A stretch of 32,034 nucleotides of DNA from a bacterium (GTDB taxonomy: Bacteria; Ratteibacteria; UBA8468; B48-G9; DTJG01): NCBI GenBank assembly GCA_029552985.1, contig JAKPDB010000143.1:1-32034 (forward strand), written 5' to 3'. Both the position numbers and the translations under genes were made by a program. The notes beneath the pieces were generated by a model, which saw only the letters and a program-made list of their open reading frames with translations, was not told where the DNA came from and made no database searches. Positions 17,922 through 25,508 of the stretch are shown in pieces (position 1 is the stretch's first letter; each line of letters starts with the position of its first letter).

Positions 17922-17963
17922 GTCCTTTTCGGCGCAGAATGCCGGAAGGGACTTTTTTATTTT
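17922..17963 (+). terminator. Intrinsic terminator sharing an arm with hairpin P2 (attenuator)
   Basis: GTCCTTTTCGGC (17922-17933) pairs along all 12 positions with GCCGGAAGGGAC (17941-17952), with two G-U pairs and a seven-base loop. TTTTTTATTTT follows. The first four bases, GTCC, are also the 3' arm of P2, so P2 and the terminator cannot both form fully. It lies between a promoter and the gltB-like ATG at 17984 and would stop transcription before the gene unless P2 is stabilised. A terminated transcript would be about 80 bases long. Confidence 0.88.
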
Positions 17964-17983
17964 AACCAGGACAGGGGGAAAAA

Positions 17984-19552
17984 ATGTCTTACAGCAAACC
18001 AAATGCCAGTGCAGCCACAGGTACGAGAAATCGTGTGCATCCTTCGCCACTATCAGGGTTATGCGTCACATGTCTTGATGGTTGTATTGGACTATGTGAA
18101 GTCGCAAAATCAGGGATAAGGGGCAGAGAAATACTTTATCCCCAGCCATTTGGAAGCATTGTAGCTGGTTCTGAAAAGGACTACCCGATTGATTTTTCTC
18201 ATTTCAATATCATGGGTAGCTGCGTTGGCGCACAAGGAGTTGAACCAGATTCTGACCATGCCATATTTCCAAACGTGGATATATCAACAGAAATTGGCTT
18301 TCAGAATAAACTGAAACTGGATGTACCGTTTTTTACAGGCGCCCTGGGTTCAACAGATGTTGCGAAAATTAACTGGGAAGAAATTGCAATAGGCGCTGCG
18401 TTGTGTGGAACCATTGTGGTTATAGGAGAAAATGTATGCGGAATGGACCCAGAGGCAAAATTTCAAAATGGAAAAATTGTCAAATCTCCTGAAATGGAAA
18501 GAAGAATAAAGAGTTATCAGAGATGGCACAATGGAAGAGGGACTATTGTTGTTCAATATAATGTGGAGGATAGCAGATTTGGAGTGCCTGAGTATGTTGC
18601 AGGACTCGGCGTTGAAGCCATAGAACCAAAATGGGGTCAGGGTGCAAAGGATATTGGCGGAGAAGTGAAACTTCATGACCTTGAGTTTGCAAAAGAGATG
18701 AAAAAAAGAAATTATCTGGTGTTTCCTGATCCTGACAATCCCATCACTCAGAAAGAATTTAAAGAAGGAACCATCAAGGAATTTGAAAGACATTCAAGGT
18801 TGGGAATGGTGGATGAAGAAGGATTTTATAAAGAAGTTGAACGATTGAGGAAGATTGGCTTCAAGTATGTCACATTGAAAACTGGTGCGTATAGACCGGC
18901 AGACCTTGCAAGAGCAATAAAATGTGCATCAGTTGCGAAAATTGACCTTCTTACAGTAGATGGTGCTGGTGGTGGAACAGGCATGAGTCCCTGGAGAATG
19001 ATGAATGAATGGGGTATTCCAACAGTGGAACTTGAATGCTTGCTCTATCAGATGCTTAAAAAAATTGAAAAGAAGTCCTGGTACATACCATCAGTGGCAA
19101 TGGCAGGCGGGTTTGCACTTGAAGACCAGATTTTTAAGGGGATAGCTCTTGCTGCGCCATATATCAAAGCCATTTGTATTGGACGCGCGACCTTTGCTGC
19201 AGTGATGGCAGCAAAAACTGTCGGAAATCTTGTGAAAAAAGGCAAAATACCAGAGGAATACAAAAAGTATGGAACTACAATTGAGCAGATTTTCGTTTCT
19301 GCTGAACCGTTGAAGGCAAAATTTGGAAAAGATTTTAAGAATATTCCAGCTGGTGCTATTGGAATGTATACCTACTATGATAGGCTGGCAACCGGTCTTA
19401 AACAATTGATGGCAGGCGAAAGGAAATTTGCACTCAAATATATTTCGCGACGGGATATTGCAGCAATTACAAAACAGGCATCTGAGATATCTGGTATTCC
19501 TTATGTAATGGACTGTGATAAAGAACTTGTGGAAAAAATACTGGATGAATAG
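17984..19552 (+). CDS. FMN-binding glutamate synthase-family protein (paralogue lacking the [3Fe-4S] motif)
   Basis: A 522-residue protein with the glutamate-synthase FMN/TIM-barrel domain: VDGAGGGTGMSPWRM, SVAMAGGFALEDQIFKGIALAA and AICIGRATFAAVM are the flavin/phosphate-binding region. Near the N terminus is a cysteine patch, C27-x2-C30-x3-C34-x3-C38 (CVTCLDGCIGLC), that could hold a cluster. The cysteine triad after the flavin site, which forms the [3Fe-4S] centre in true GltB and is present in the protein encoded at 22259, is absent here. It may therefore be a specialised amino-donor oxidoreductase rather than the main enzyme. GGGGG six bases before the ATG sets the start. Expression appears controlled by the attenuator just upstream. 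Confidence 0.85.
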   Translation: MSYSKPNASAATGTRNRVHPSPLSGLCVTCLDGCIGLCEVAKSGIRGREILYPQPFGSIVAGSEKDYPIDFSHFNIMGSCVGAQGVEPDSDHAIFPNVDISTEIGFQNKLKLDVPFFTGALGSTDVAKINWEEIAIGAALCGTIVVIGENVCGMDPEAKFQNGKIVKSPEMERRIKSYQRWHNGRGTIVVQYNVEDSRFGVPEYVAGLGVEAIEPKWGQGAKDIGGEVKLHDLEFAKEMKKRNYLVFPDPDNPITQKEFKEGTIKEFERHSRLGMVDEEGFYKEVERLRKIGFKYVTLKTGAYRPADLARAIKCASVAKIDLLTVDGAGGGTGMSPWRMMNEWGIPTVELECLLYQMLKKIEKKSWYIPSVAMAGGFALEDQIFKGIALAAPYIKAICIGRATFAAVMAAKTVGNLVKKGKIPEEYKKYGTTIEQIFVSAEPLKAKFGKDFKNIPAGAIGMYTYYDRLATGLKQLMAGERKFALKYISRRDIAAITKQASEISGIPYVMDCDKELVEKILDE

Positions 19553-19565
19553 ATTTTCGAAAATC
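19552..19565. repeat. Perfect 14-base palindrome at the end of the FMN paralogue gene
   Basis: GATTTTCGAAAATC is its own reverse complement and overlaps the last base of the stop codon. It could be a protein-binding site or a weak hairpin. No T-run follows. Confidence 0.5.
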
Positions 19566-19589
19566 GGACAGCACGATATAGAAAAAATT

Positions 19590-19690
19590 CAGTAAGCGAC
19601 GAAGATTACTGGACAATGAAGTCCAGAGCCCATCAGGGAAGATTTCAATAAACCACCGAAGGTTTTCAGTCCAATAACGACGTTGTTATT
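19590..19690 (+). promoter_or_regulatory. glnA leader with four hexaloop hairpins (candidate ANTAR targets)
   Basis: Four hairpins with six-base loops lie in series. H1: CAGTAAGC/GATTACTG, loop GACGAA (19598-19603), one G-A mismatch. H2: CTGGAC/GTCCAG, loop AATGAA (19615-19620). H3: AAACC/GGTTT, loop ACCGAA (19655-19660). H4: AATAAC/GTTATT, loop GACGTT (19679-19684). All four loops have G at position 4, and H2 and H3 also have A at position 1, the full ANTAR loop rule. H2 is nearly the same as P2 of the upstream leader (TGGAC-RATGAR-GTCC). H1 and H2 overlap by three bases. Confidence 0.65.
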
Positions 19691-19703
19691 CTATTAATAG
19701 TTG

Positions 19704-19735
19704 AATATCTTTAAAGAGATAAGAGGGATATTTTT
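19704..19735 (+). terminator. Weak terminator-like hairpin after the glnA-leader hexaloops
   Basis: AATATCTTT (19704-19712) can pair with AGGGATATT (19724-19732), including two G-U pairs, around an 11-base loop, and the T-run reaches 19735. The stem is mostly A-T, so its strength is doubtful. It could be the termination element controlled by the preceding hairpins. Confidence 0.35.
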
Positions 19736-19781
19736 AGAGTTTCGAGTTTAGGGTTTCATCGAGGGCACGACATCATTTGTT

Positions 19782-19822
19782 CCCTCTCCCTTGATGGGTG
19801 AGGGTGCAAAGGAAGGGTAGGG
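19782..19822 (+). repeat. GC-rich hairpin and G-run cluster upstream of glnA
   Basis: CCCTCTCCC (19782-19790) pairs with GGGTGAGGG (19796-19804) with one T-T mismatch and loop TTGAT. No T-run follows, so it is not a normal terminator. The strand continues with further G runs, giving four GGG tracts (796-798, 802-804, 815-817, 820-822 of 19,xxx) that could form a G-quadruplex instead. It looks unlike the surrounding AT-rich sequence and resembles dispersed REP/MITE-type hairpins, which cannot be tested within one window. Confidence 0.45.
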
Positions 19823-19865
19823 AAGAGTAAAAATTCGCGCAAACTTCTAACAAAAAGGGAGAAAT

Positions 19866-21188
19866 ATGACGTCAAAAGACGTATTGAAGATGGTTAAGGA
19901 AAATGATGTAAGGTTTGTCAGATTATGGTTTACTGACCTTCTTGGACAGGTAAAAAGTTTTGCAATCACAAGCAGAGAACTTGAAGGAGCTCTTGAAAAC
20001 GGGATGGGTTTTGATGGTTCATCAATCACCGGCTATCAAAGAATAGAAGAATCTGACATGATTGCGATGCCAGACCCTTCCACTTTTGCGATACTTCCCT
20101 GGAGGCCAAAAGAACATGCTGTCGCAAGAATGATATGCGATGTGATGCAACCTGGCGGCAAACCATACGAAGGAGACCCAAGATTTGTGCTTAAAAAGAT
20201 GCTTAATGTAATGAAAAAATCCGGATTTTCTCATTACTATGTGGGACCAGAACTTGAATTTTTCTACCTGAAAAATGACAGATCAAACGAAACTCTGGAC
20301 GCCGGTGGATACTTCGATCTTACTACTCTTGATATTGCATCAGACCTGAGAAGAGATACAGTGCTTGCTCTTGAAAGCATGGGCATAAAAGTTGAGTACT
20401 CGCATCATGAGGTAGGTCCTTCTCAACACGAAATAGATATGAGATATGAAGACGCCCTGAAAATGGCTGATAATGTCATCACCTACAGAGTGGTTGTTAA
20501 AGAAATAGCAAGCATGCATGGCGTTTATGCAACATTTATGCCAAAACCGATTTTTGGTGTCAATGGAAGCGGTATGCATACTCATCAATCTCTTTTCATC
20601 GACGACAAAAATGCGTTTTTTGACCCAAAAGACCAGTATCACCTTTCTGATGTCGCAAAAAAATTTATTGCAGGGCAACTTGTTCATGCGAAAGAAATAT
20701 GTGCGGTATTTGCTCAATGGGTGAACTCCTATAAACGGCTGGTACCAGGATATGAAGCACCAGTTTACATCGCCTGGTCACAAAGAAACAGGTCTGCATT
20801 AATCAGGGTTCCATATTACCATCCAGGTAAACAACAGGCAACCAGAGCAGAATTTAGAGCATGCGACCCTTCGTGCAATCCATATTTGACCTTTGCCTGT
20901 CTTCTTGGAGCAGGATTACAGGGTATAAAAAATGACTACACCTTGAAATCTCCAATAGACCGGAACCTTTATCATCTTTCTGAAGTTGAACGAAAACAGA
21001 TGGGAATAGAAAGTTTACCCGGAAACCTTGGTGAGGCAATTTCCAATCTTGAACAAAGCAAATTGGTAAAAGAAATTCTCGGAGAACACATTTTTGGAAG
21101 ATTTTTAAAAATAAAGAAACAGGAATGGGAAGATTACAGAATTCAGGTGACAGAGTATGAACTTCAAAAATATCTGCCAGTTCTCTGA
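19866..21188 (+). CDS. glnA: Glutamine synthetase type I (first copy)
   Basis: A 440-residue GSI-alpha-type enzyme joining ammonia and glutamate with ATP. Motifs in order: MGFDGSSITGY, VGPELEFFYL, EVGPSQHEIDMRY, NGSGMHTHQSLF, NSYKRLVPGYEAPVYIAW, NRSALIRVP and RAEFRACDPSCNPYL. The last differs from the usual RIELRSPDP seen in the second copy, but the R, E and R residues are kept. There is no adenylylation-type insertion, so control is likely by expression or feedback. A purine-rich AAGGGAGAA lies before the ATG. A 313-base leader with hexaloop hairpins precedes it. The end overlaps the amidotransferase gene by 32 bases. Confidence 0.96.
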   Translation: MTSKDVLKMVKENDVRFVRLWFTDLLGQVKSFAITSRELEGALENGMGFDGSSITGYQRIEESDMIAMPDPSTFAILPWRPKEHAVARMICDVMQPGGKPYEGDPRFVLKKMLNVMKKSGFSHYYVGPELEFFYLKNDRSNETLDAGGYFDLTTLDIASDLRRDTVLALESMGIKVEYSHHEVGPSQHEIDMRYEDALKMADNVITYRVVVKEIASMHGVYATFMPKPIFGVNGSGMHTHQSLFIDDKNAFFDPKDQYHLSDVAKKFIAGQLVHAKEICAVFAQWVNSYKRLVPGYEAPVYIAWSQRNRSALIRVPYYHPGKQQATRAEFRACDPSCNPYLTFACLLGAGLQGIKNDYTLKSPIDRNLYHLSEVERKQMGIESLPGNLGEAISNLEQSKLVKEILGEHIFGRFLKIKKQEWEDYRIQVTEYELQKYLPVL

Positions 21189-22284
21189 TGACAGAAAAGT
21201 TCGCATACCATCAGGATGTGGAATAGCAGGCATATTCAATAAACATGGCGAACTGTTATCAGGCGAAATCATTGTGAGAGCCATCGACTCAATGAAAGAC
21301 AGAGGCAATGGTCTCGGCAGTGGCTATGCTGGTTATGGAATATATCAGGACTGCAGAAATTACTGGTGTTTTCACCTGCTTTATAACCAGGCCACTGCCA
21401 GAGACCAGGTGGAACAATACTTGAAAACTTATTTCAATGTGAAATTATCAGAACAAATACCAACAAGAAAAGTCAAATCTATCAAGAATCCTCCTGTGCT
21501 CTGGCGGTATTTTTTGGAAACAAAAGAACAAATGCCTTCAGAAAAAGAAGAAAATTTAATTGTTTCTGTGTGCATGGGGATTAATCATAATGCAAACGAT
21601 GCCTTTGTAATTTCTTCGGGCAAGAATATGGGAATTTTCAAAGGAGTGGGAGAACCATCTGAAATAGCAGATTTTTACAAATTAGAAGATTACAAAGGAT
21701 ATCTATGGACAGGACACAACAGGTTTCCTACCAATACTGTTGGATGGTGGGGAGGAGCGCATCCATTCGGTCTTCTTGATTGGTCAGTGGTTCACAATGG
21801 CGAAATATCTTCTTATGGTGTTAACCGGAGATATCTTGAAAACTTTGGATACTATTGTTCATTATTCACGGATACTGAAGTCATCACTTACCTTTTTGAC
21901 CTTCTTGCCAGGAGACAGAATCTTTCCCTTGACACGATTGGTAAAATCATAGCAGCGCCTTTCTGGATTCAATTAGAAAATTATTCCGATGAAGAAAAAC
22001 ACCTTCTCAAATGGCTCAGAATTATATATGGACCAGCGCTTGTTAATGGTCCTTTCAGTATTATCGTCGCCAGGAGCAATTTTATGCTGGGAATCAATGA
22101 CAGGGTCAAATTAAGACCGCTTGTTGCAGCAGAAAAAGGTAGCACCTTTTTTCTTGCTTCAGAGGAATCCGCAATTTGCTGCATGGAGAAAAATCCAGAC
22201 AGGACATGGACACCAAAAGCAGGAACCATGACTGTTTGTTTTTATGAAAAGGAGCATTATGGCAATTCCAAAGATTGTACCTGA
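21157..22284 (+). CDS. Glutamate synthase glutamine-amidotransferase domain protein (class II GATase, stand-alone)
   Basis: A 375-residue Ntn-type glutamine amidotransferase corresponding to the N-terminal domain of large glutamate synthase. The nucleophile is expected to be C21 in IPSGCGIAGIF. Further family features are GHNRFPTNTVGWWGGAHPFG, WSVVHNGEISSYG and FTDTEVITYLFD. It would release ammonia from glutamine for the FMN subunit. In most class II enzymes the cysteine is residue 1 or 2, but here a 20-residue leader precedes it and no later in-frame start exists, so processing is implied. AGGTGA before the ATG supports the start inside the glnA end. The 3' end overlaps the next gene by 26 bases. 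Confidence 0.92.
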   Translation: MNFKNICQFSDDRKVRIPSGCGIAGIFNKHGELLSGEIIVRAIDSMKDRGNGLGSGYAGYGIYQDCRNYWCFHLLYNQATARDQVEQYLKTYFNVKLSEQIPTRKVKSIKNPPVLWRYFLETKEQMPSEKEENLIVSVCMGINHNANDAFVISSGKNMGIFKGVGEPSEIADFYKLEDYKGYLWTGHNRFPTNTVGWWGGAHPFGLLDWSVVHNGEISSYGVNRRYLENFGYYCSLFTDTEVITYLFDLLARRQNLSLDTIGKIIAAPFWIQLENYSDEEKHLLKWLRIIYGPALVNGPFSIIVARSNFMLGINDRVKLRPLVAAEKGSTFFLASEESAICCMEKNPDRTWTPKAGTMTVCFYEKEHYGNSKDCT

Positions 22285-23761
22285 TTTCAGAGTTATTAGA
22301 GATGAAAACCTGTGTATCAATTGCCAAGCGTGTTGCAGGGTTTGTTCCAATGATACTCACTCTTTCGACCAGAATATTGCGAAAATCATTTCAGACCATA
22401 GAAAGTGCGTGGGATGTCACTTCTGCGAGGAAATATGCTCTACAGGCGCCCTGACCATAGAAAAATGTTATTCGCAGATTCGCGAAAATTTCAACTGGAA
22501 TGAAGTGGATTTTAAAAATCTTATGAAGCAGGCGCATTCTGGAGGCATCCTGTTAACAGGCATGGGAAATGATAGGCCGTGGATTAATTATTTTGACCAT
22601 ATTGTTCTTAATGCTTCACAGGTTACCAATCCTTCGATAGACCCATTGAGAGAACCAATGGAAATCAAAACTTTTATAGGCAGAAAACCAGACAGCATTG
22701 AACAGCTAAAGAAAGAGAAAAAACTTCCTATTCTGCTTGAAACTGAAATACCGGTTTTGTTTTCTGCAATGAGTTATGGTTCAATTTCGCTGAATGCCTG
22801 CAAATCCATTGCCGCTGCTGCATGGGAAGCAAAGACCTATTGGAATACAGGTGAAGGTGGATTGCCTGAAAGTTTGAAAAAATTTGTTTCAAGAACAATC
22901 GTTCAGGTTGCATCTGGCAGGTTCGGCGTGGATGCCAGGTATCTTAATGAAGCATCAGCAATAGAAATAAAAATTGGTCAGGGCGCAAAACCTGGAATAG
23001 GAGGACATCTACCAGGAGAAAAGGTTACTGCTGATATTTCAGCAGCGCGAAAAATACCAGAAGGTACTGATGCCATATCTCCTGCTCCACATCATGACAT
23101 TTACTCTATTGAAGATTTGAAACAACTGATCTATGCATTGAAAGAAACTGTTGACTACAAAAAACCTGTGGGTGTTAAGGTCGCTGCTGTTCACAATATC
23201 GCTCCCATTGTCAGCGGCATTGTACGAGCCGGCGCTGACTTTGTGACGATTGACGGATTCAGGGGCGGAACAGGCGCAGCACCAGTTGTTATCAGAAACA
23301 ATGTTGGCATACCGATTGAAATTGCAATCGCTACTGTCGACAGCAGATTGAGACAGGAGGGTATAAGAAATCATGCTTCAATTATTGCTGCTGGCGGTAT
23401 CAGGTCAAGCGCTGATGTGGTAAAAGCCATTGCTCTTGGAGCTGATGCTGTGTACATAGGAACTGCCACGCTGGTTGCACTGGGCTGTCATATATGTCAG
23501 AAGTGTTATACTGGAAAGTGTAACTGGGGAATTGCAACACAGGATCCATATCTAACGCGAAGATTGAACCCTGAAATAGGCAAAAGACGGCTTACCAATT
23601 TACTCAGAGCATGGGCACTAGAAATTAAAGAAATGATGGGTGGAATGGGAATCAATGCCATTGAATCTCTCAGGGGTAACAGAGATCAGCTTCGGGGCAT
23701 TGGATTAAATGATAAAGAACTGGCACTTCTTGGTATTAAGCACGCGGGAGACGCATGGTAA
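22259..23761 (+). CDS. gltB: Glutamate synthase FMN/iron-sulfur subunit with N-terminal ferredoxin domain (archaeal-type GltB)
   Basis: A 500-residue protein with two [4Fe-4S] ferredoxin motifs at its N terminus (CINCQACCRVC, CVGCHFCEEIC) and the glutamate-synthase FMN barrel: SAMSYGSISLNA, GEGGLPES, IKIGQGAKPGIGGHLPG, DGFRGGTGAAP and AAGGIRSSADVVKAIALGADAVYIGTA. The [3Fe-4S] centre is CHICQKCYTGKC. It reductively aminates 2-oxoglutarate using ammonia from the amidotransferase and electrons from the following ferredoxin and flavoprotein. The ORF track starts five codons early. The ATG at 22259 is next to AAAAGGAG. The 3' end overlaps the ferredoxin gene by seven bases. Confidence 0.95.
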   Translation: MAIPKIVPDFRVIRDENLCINCQACCRVCSNDTHSFDQNIAKIISDHRKCVGCHFCEEICSTGALTIEKCYSQIRENFNWNEVDFKNLMKQAHSGGILLTGMGNDRPWINYFDHIVLNASQVTNPSIDPLREPMEIKTFIGRKPDSIEQLKKEKKLPILLETEIPVLFSAMSYGSISLNACKSIAAAAWEAKTYWNTGEGGLPESLKKFVSRTIVQVASGRFGVDARYLNEASAIEIKIGQGAKPGIGGHLPGEKVTADISAARKIPEGTDAISPAPHHDIYSIEDLKQLIYALKETVDYKKPVGVKVAAVHNIAPIVSGIVRAGADFVTIDGFRGGTGAAPVVIRNNVGIPIEIAIATVDSRLRQEGIRNHASIIAAGGIRSSADVVKAIALGADAVYIGTATLVALGCHICQKCYTGKCNWGIATQDPYLTRRLNPEIGKRRLTNLLRAWALEIKEMMGGMGINAIESLRGNRDQLRGIGLNDKELALLGIKHAGDAW

Positions 23762-24228
23762 AAAATTCAAAAAGAAAAACCATTAACACAATTATTGCCA
23801 GGGAAGAATTCTGCATTGGTTGTCGACTGTGTGAAATTGCCTGTATTACCGCACACTCAAAAACGAAAAATATTATTAAGGCGTTCAAAGGGGAATATCC
23901 CCTGCCAGATTCCGCAATTGTTTTTGAGGAAAAAGGTCATATTTCTTTTGCTCTTCAGTGCAGACATTGTGATGATGCGCTATGCGTGGAGTGCTGTATC
24001 ACTGGTGCGATGACAAAAAAAGATGGTAAGGTGATATACAGGAAGGAGTTATGTGTTGGTTGCTGGATGTGTGTGATGGTATGCTCGTTCGGAGTGATTT
24101 CCCCTGATATCACTGCTTCTAAAATAAAATCAAAATGCGATTTTTGTCTTGAAACAGGAAAACCCGCCTGTGTTGAAATTTGCCCCAATGAAGCACTGGT
24201 TTTGAAGGAGGACAATGAACAGGACTGA
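23755..24228 (+). CDS. Four-cluster [4Fe-4S] ferredoxin-like electron carrier (HycB/CooF-like)
   Basis: A 157-residue protein with four cysteine groups in the HycB/CooF/DmsB order: CIGCRLCEIAC, CRHCDDALCVECC, CVGCWMCVMVC and CDFCLETGKPACVEIC. No twin-arginine signal or membrane segment is present, so it acts in the cytoplasm. It overlaps gltB by seven bases and the FAD oxidoreductase gene by 14, so it most likely links that flavoprotein to the GltB FMN subunit. Confidence 0.92.
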   Translation: MVKNSKRKTINTIIAREEFCIGCRLCEIACITAHSKTKNIIKAFKGEYPLPDSAIVFEEKGHISFALQCRHCDDALCVECCITGAMTKKDGKVIYRKELCVGCWMCVMVCSFGVISPDITASKIKSKCDFCLETGKPACVEICPNEALVLKEDNEQD

Positions 24229-25507
24229 TTATCTCATTATCGGTAATTCTGTCTGTGGCGTCAATGCCATAGAGGGTATTCGTGAATATGACCCCAAAGG
24301 CGAAATTCTTGTGCTGTCAGATGAACCGTTTGAAAATTACTCAAGACCATTAATTTCATATTATCTGGGAGGAAAGATTTCGCAGCAACAAACCAGATTC
24401 AGGGACGAATCTTTTTATTCAGATATGAAGGCTCAACTGCTTGTTAACAATCCTGCCGTTTTTCTTGACTGTCGCAACCATGAAATAAAAGTTTCAAAAG
24501 GAAGGAAAATCAGGTATAAAAAACTTCTGATTGCGACTGGAGCAAAACCATGGATTCCTGCGATTGACGGATTTGCCAATCACTTAGAGGGAATTTTTAC
24601 TTTTTATTCAATGAATGATGCCATATCTCTGGCGCAATATATCCAATCTTTAAATCCACACAATTGCGTGATTCTGGGAGCAGGACTTATCGGATTAAAA
24701 GCAGCAGAAGGTCTATTGATGAGAAAAATTCCTGTAACAATTGTTGAGATGGCTGACAGAATTCTTCCAAACACAATGGATGTGAAAGGGTCTGAAATTT
24801 TTCAATCGTATCTTGTTAGGCACAATTCCGCATTTATGAAAAATGATACCATTGTCAAAATTGAAAGTAAAGATAAAAGAATAAAACGGGTAATTCTGAA
24901 AAGCGGGAAAAAGATTGAAACAGAATGTCTTATCGTTGCTGTTGGGGTACGGCCCAATACATCTATTGTCGCAGAAAGCTCCATTCTGGTAAAACGTGGC
25001 ATTATTGTTGACAACAAACTTAACACGAGTGTTCCTGACATATTTGCAGCAGGAGATGTTACGGAAAGTCCTGATTTTTTTGAAAATAAACACGCGCTCA
25101 TTCCTATCTGGCCAGTGGCTGCGAAAACAGGGAAAATTGCAGGAGCCAATATGACTGGGCAGGAAATTTCCTATACAGGTCTTTATCCCATGAATTCTAT
25201 ACAGATTTTTGGGCTACCTGCGATTTCTTTTGGCATCACAAATCCCCAACCCCAAAATTTTGAGATACTGGAAAAATATCAACCAGAAAACAATTTCTAT
25301 CGCAAATGTGTGCTTCGTGATGACAGAATTGTTGGTTGTATCCTAATAGGAAATATTAACAGAGCCGGGATTTATAACCTTCTGATAAGAGAAAAAATTT
25401 CTGTAGCAGCATTCAAAAAAGATTTACTGGAAGAATCCTTTGGATTTTTGATGCTTCCAAAAGAGGTTAGGAAACATATCGTTGTTGGAGAAAGTATGGA
25501 GGTTTGA
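24215..25507 (+). CDS. FAD/NAD(P)-dependent oxidoreductase (NirB/rubredoxin-reductase-like), glutamate synthase electron input
   Basis: A 430-residue pyridine-nucleotide disulfide-type flavoprotein without a redox disulfide. The FAD site is YLIIGNSVCGVNAIEGIR (GNSxxG variant), the ATG motif is LLIATGAKPWIP, the NAD(P) fold is VILGAGLIGLKAAEGL, and the second FAD motif is VPDIFAAGDVTE. The last 100 residues form the interface domain. It probably takes electrons from NAD(P)H for the ferredoxin encoded upstream. A GGAGG at the end of this ORF serves the next gene, one base away. Confidence 0.92.
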   Translation: MNRTDYLIIGNSVCGVNAIEGIREYDPKGEILVLSDEPFENYSRPLISYYLGGKISQQQTRFRDESFYSDMKAQLLVNNPAVFLDCRNHEIKVSKGRKIRYKKLLIATGAKPWIPAIDGFANHLEGIFTFYSMNDAISLAQYIQSLNPHNCVILGAGLIGLKAAEGLLMRKIPVTIVEMADRILPNTMDVKGSEIFQSYLVRHNSAFMKNDTIVKIESKDKRIKRVILKSGKKIETECLIVAVGVRPNTSIVAESSILVKRGIIVDNKLNTSVPDIFAAGDVTESPDFFENKHALIPIWPVAAKTGKIAGANMTGQEISYTGLYPMNSIQIFGLPAISFGITNPQPQNFEILEKYQPENNFYRKCVLRDDRIVGCILIGNINRAGIYNLLIREKISVAAFKKDLLEESFGFLMLPKEVRKHIVVGESMEV

Positions 25508-25508
25508 A

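Noticed and set aside
17901-18119. ORF of 72 residues across the gltB leader
   Set aside because: It covers the hairpin/terminator region and the start of the real FMN gene in another frame, and no family-like protein is seen.
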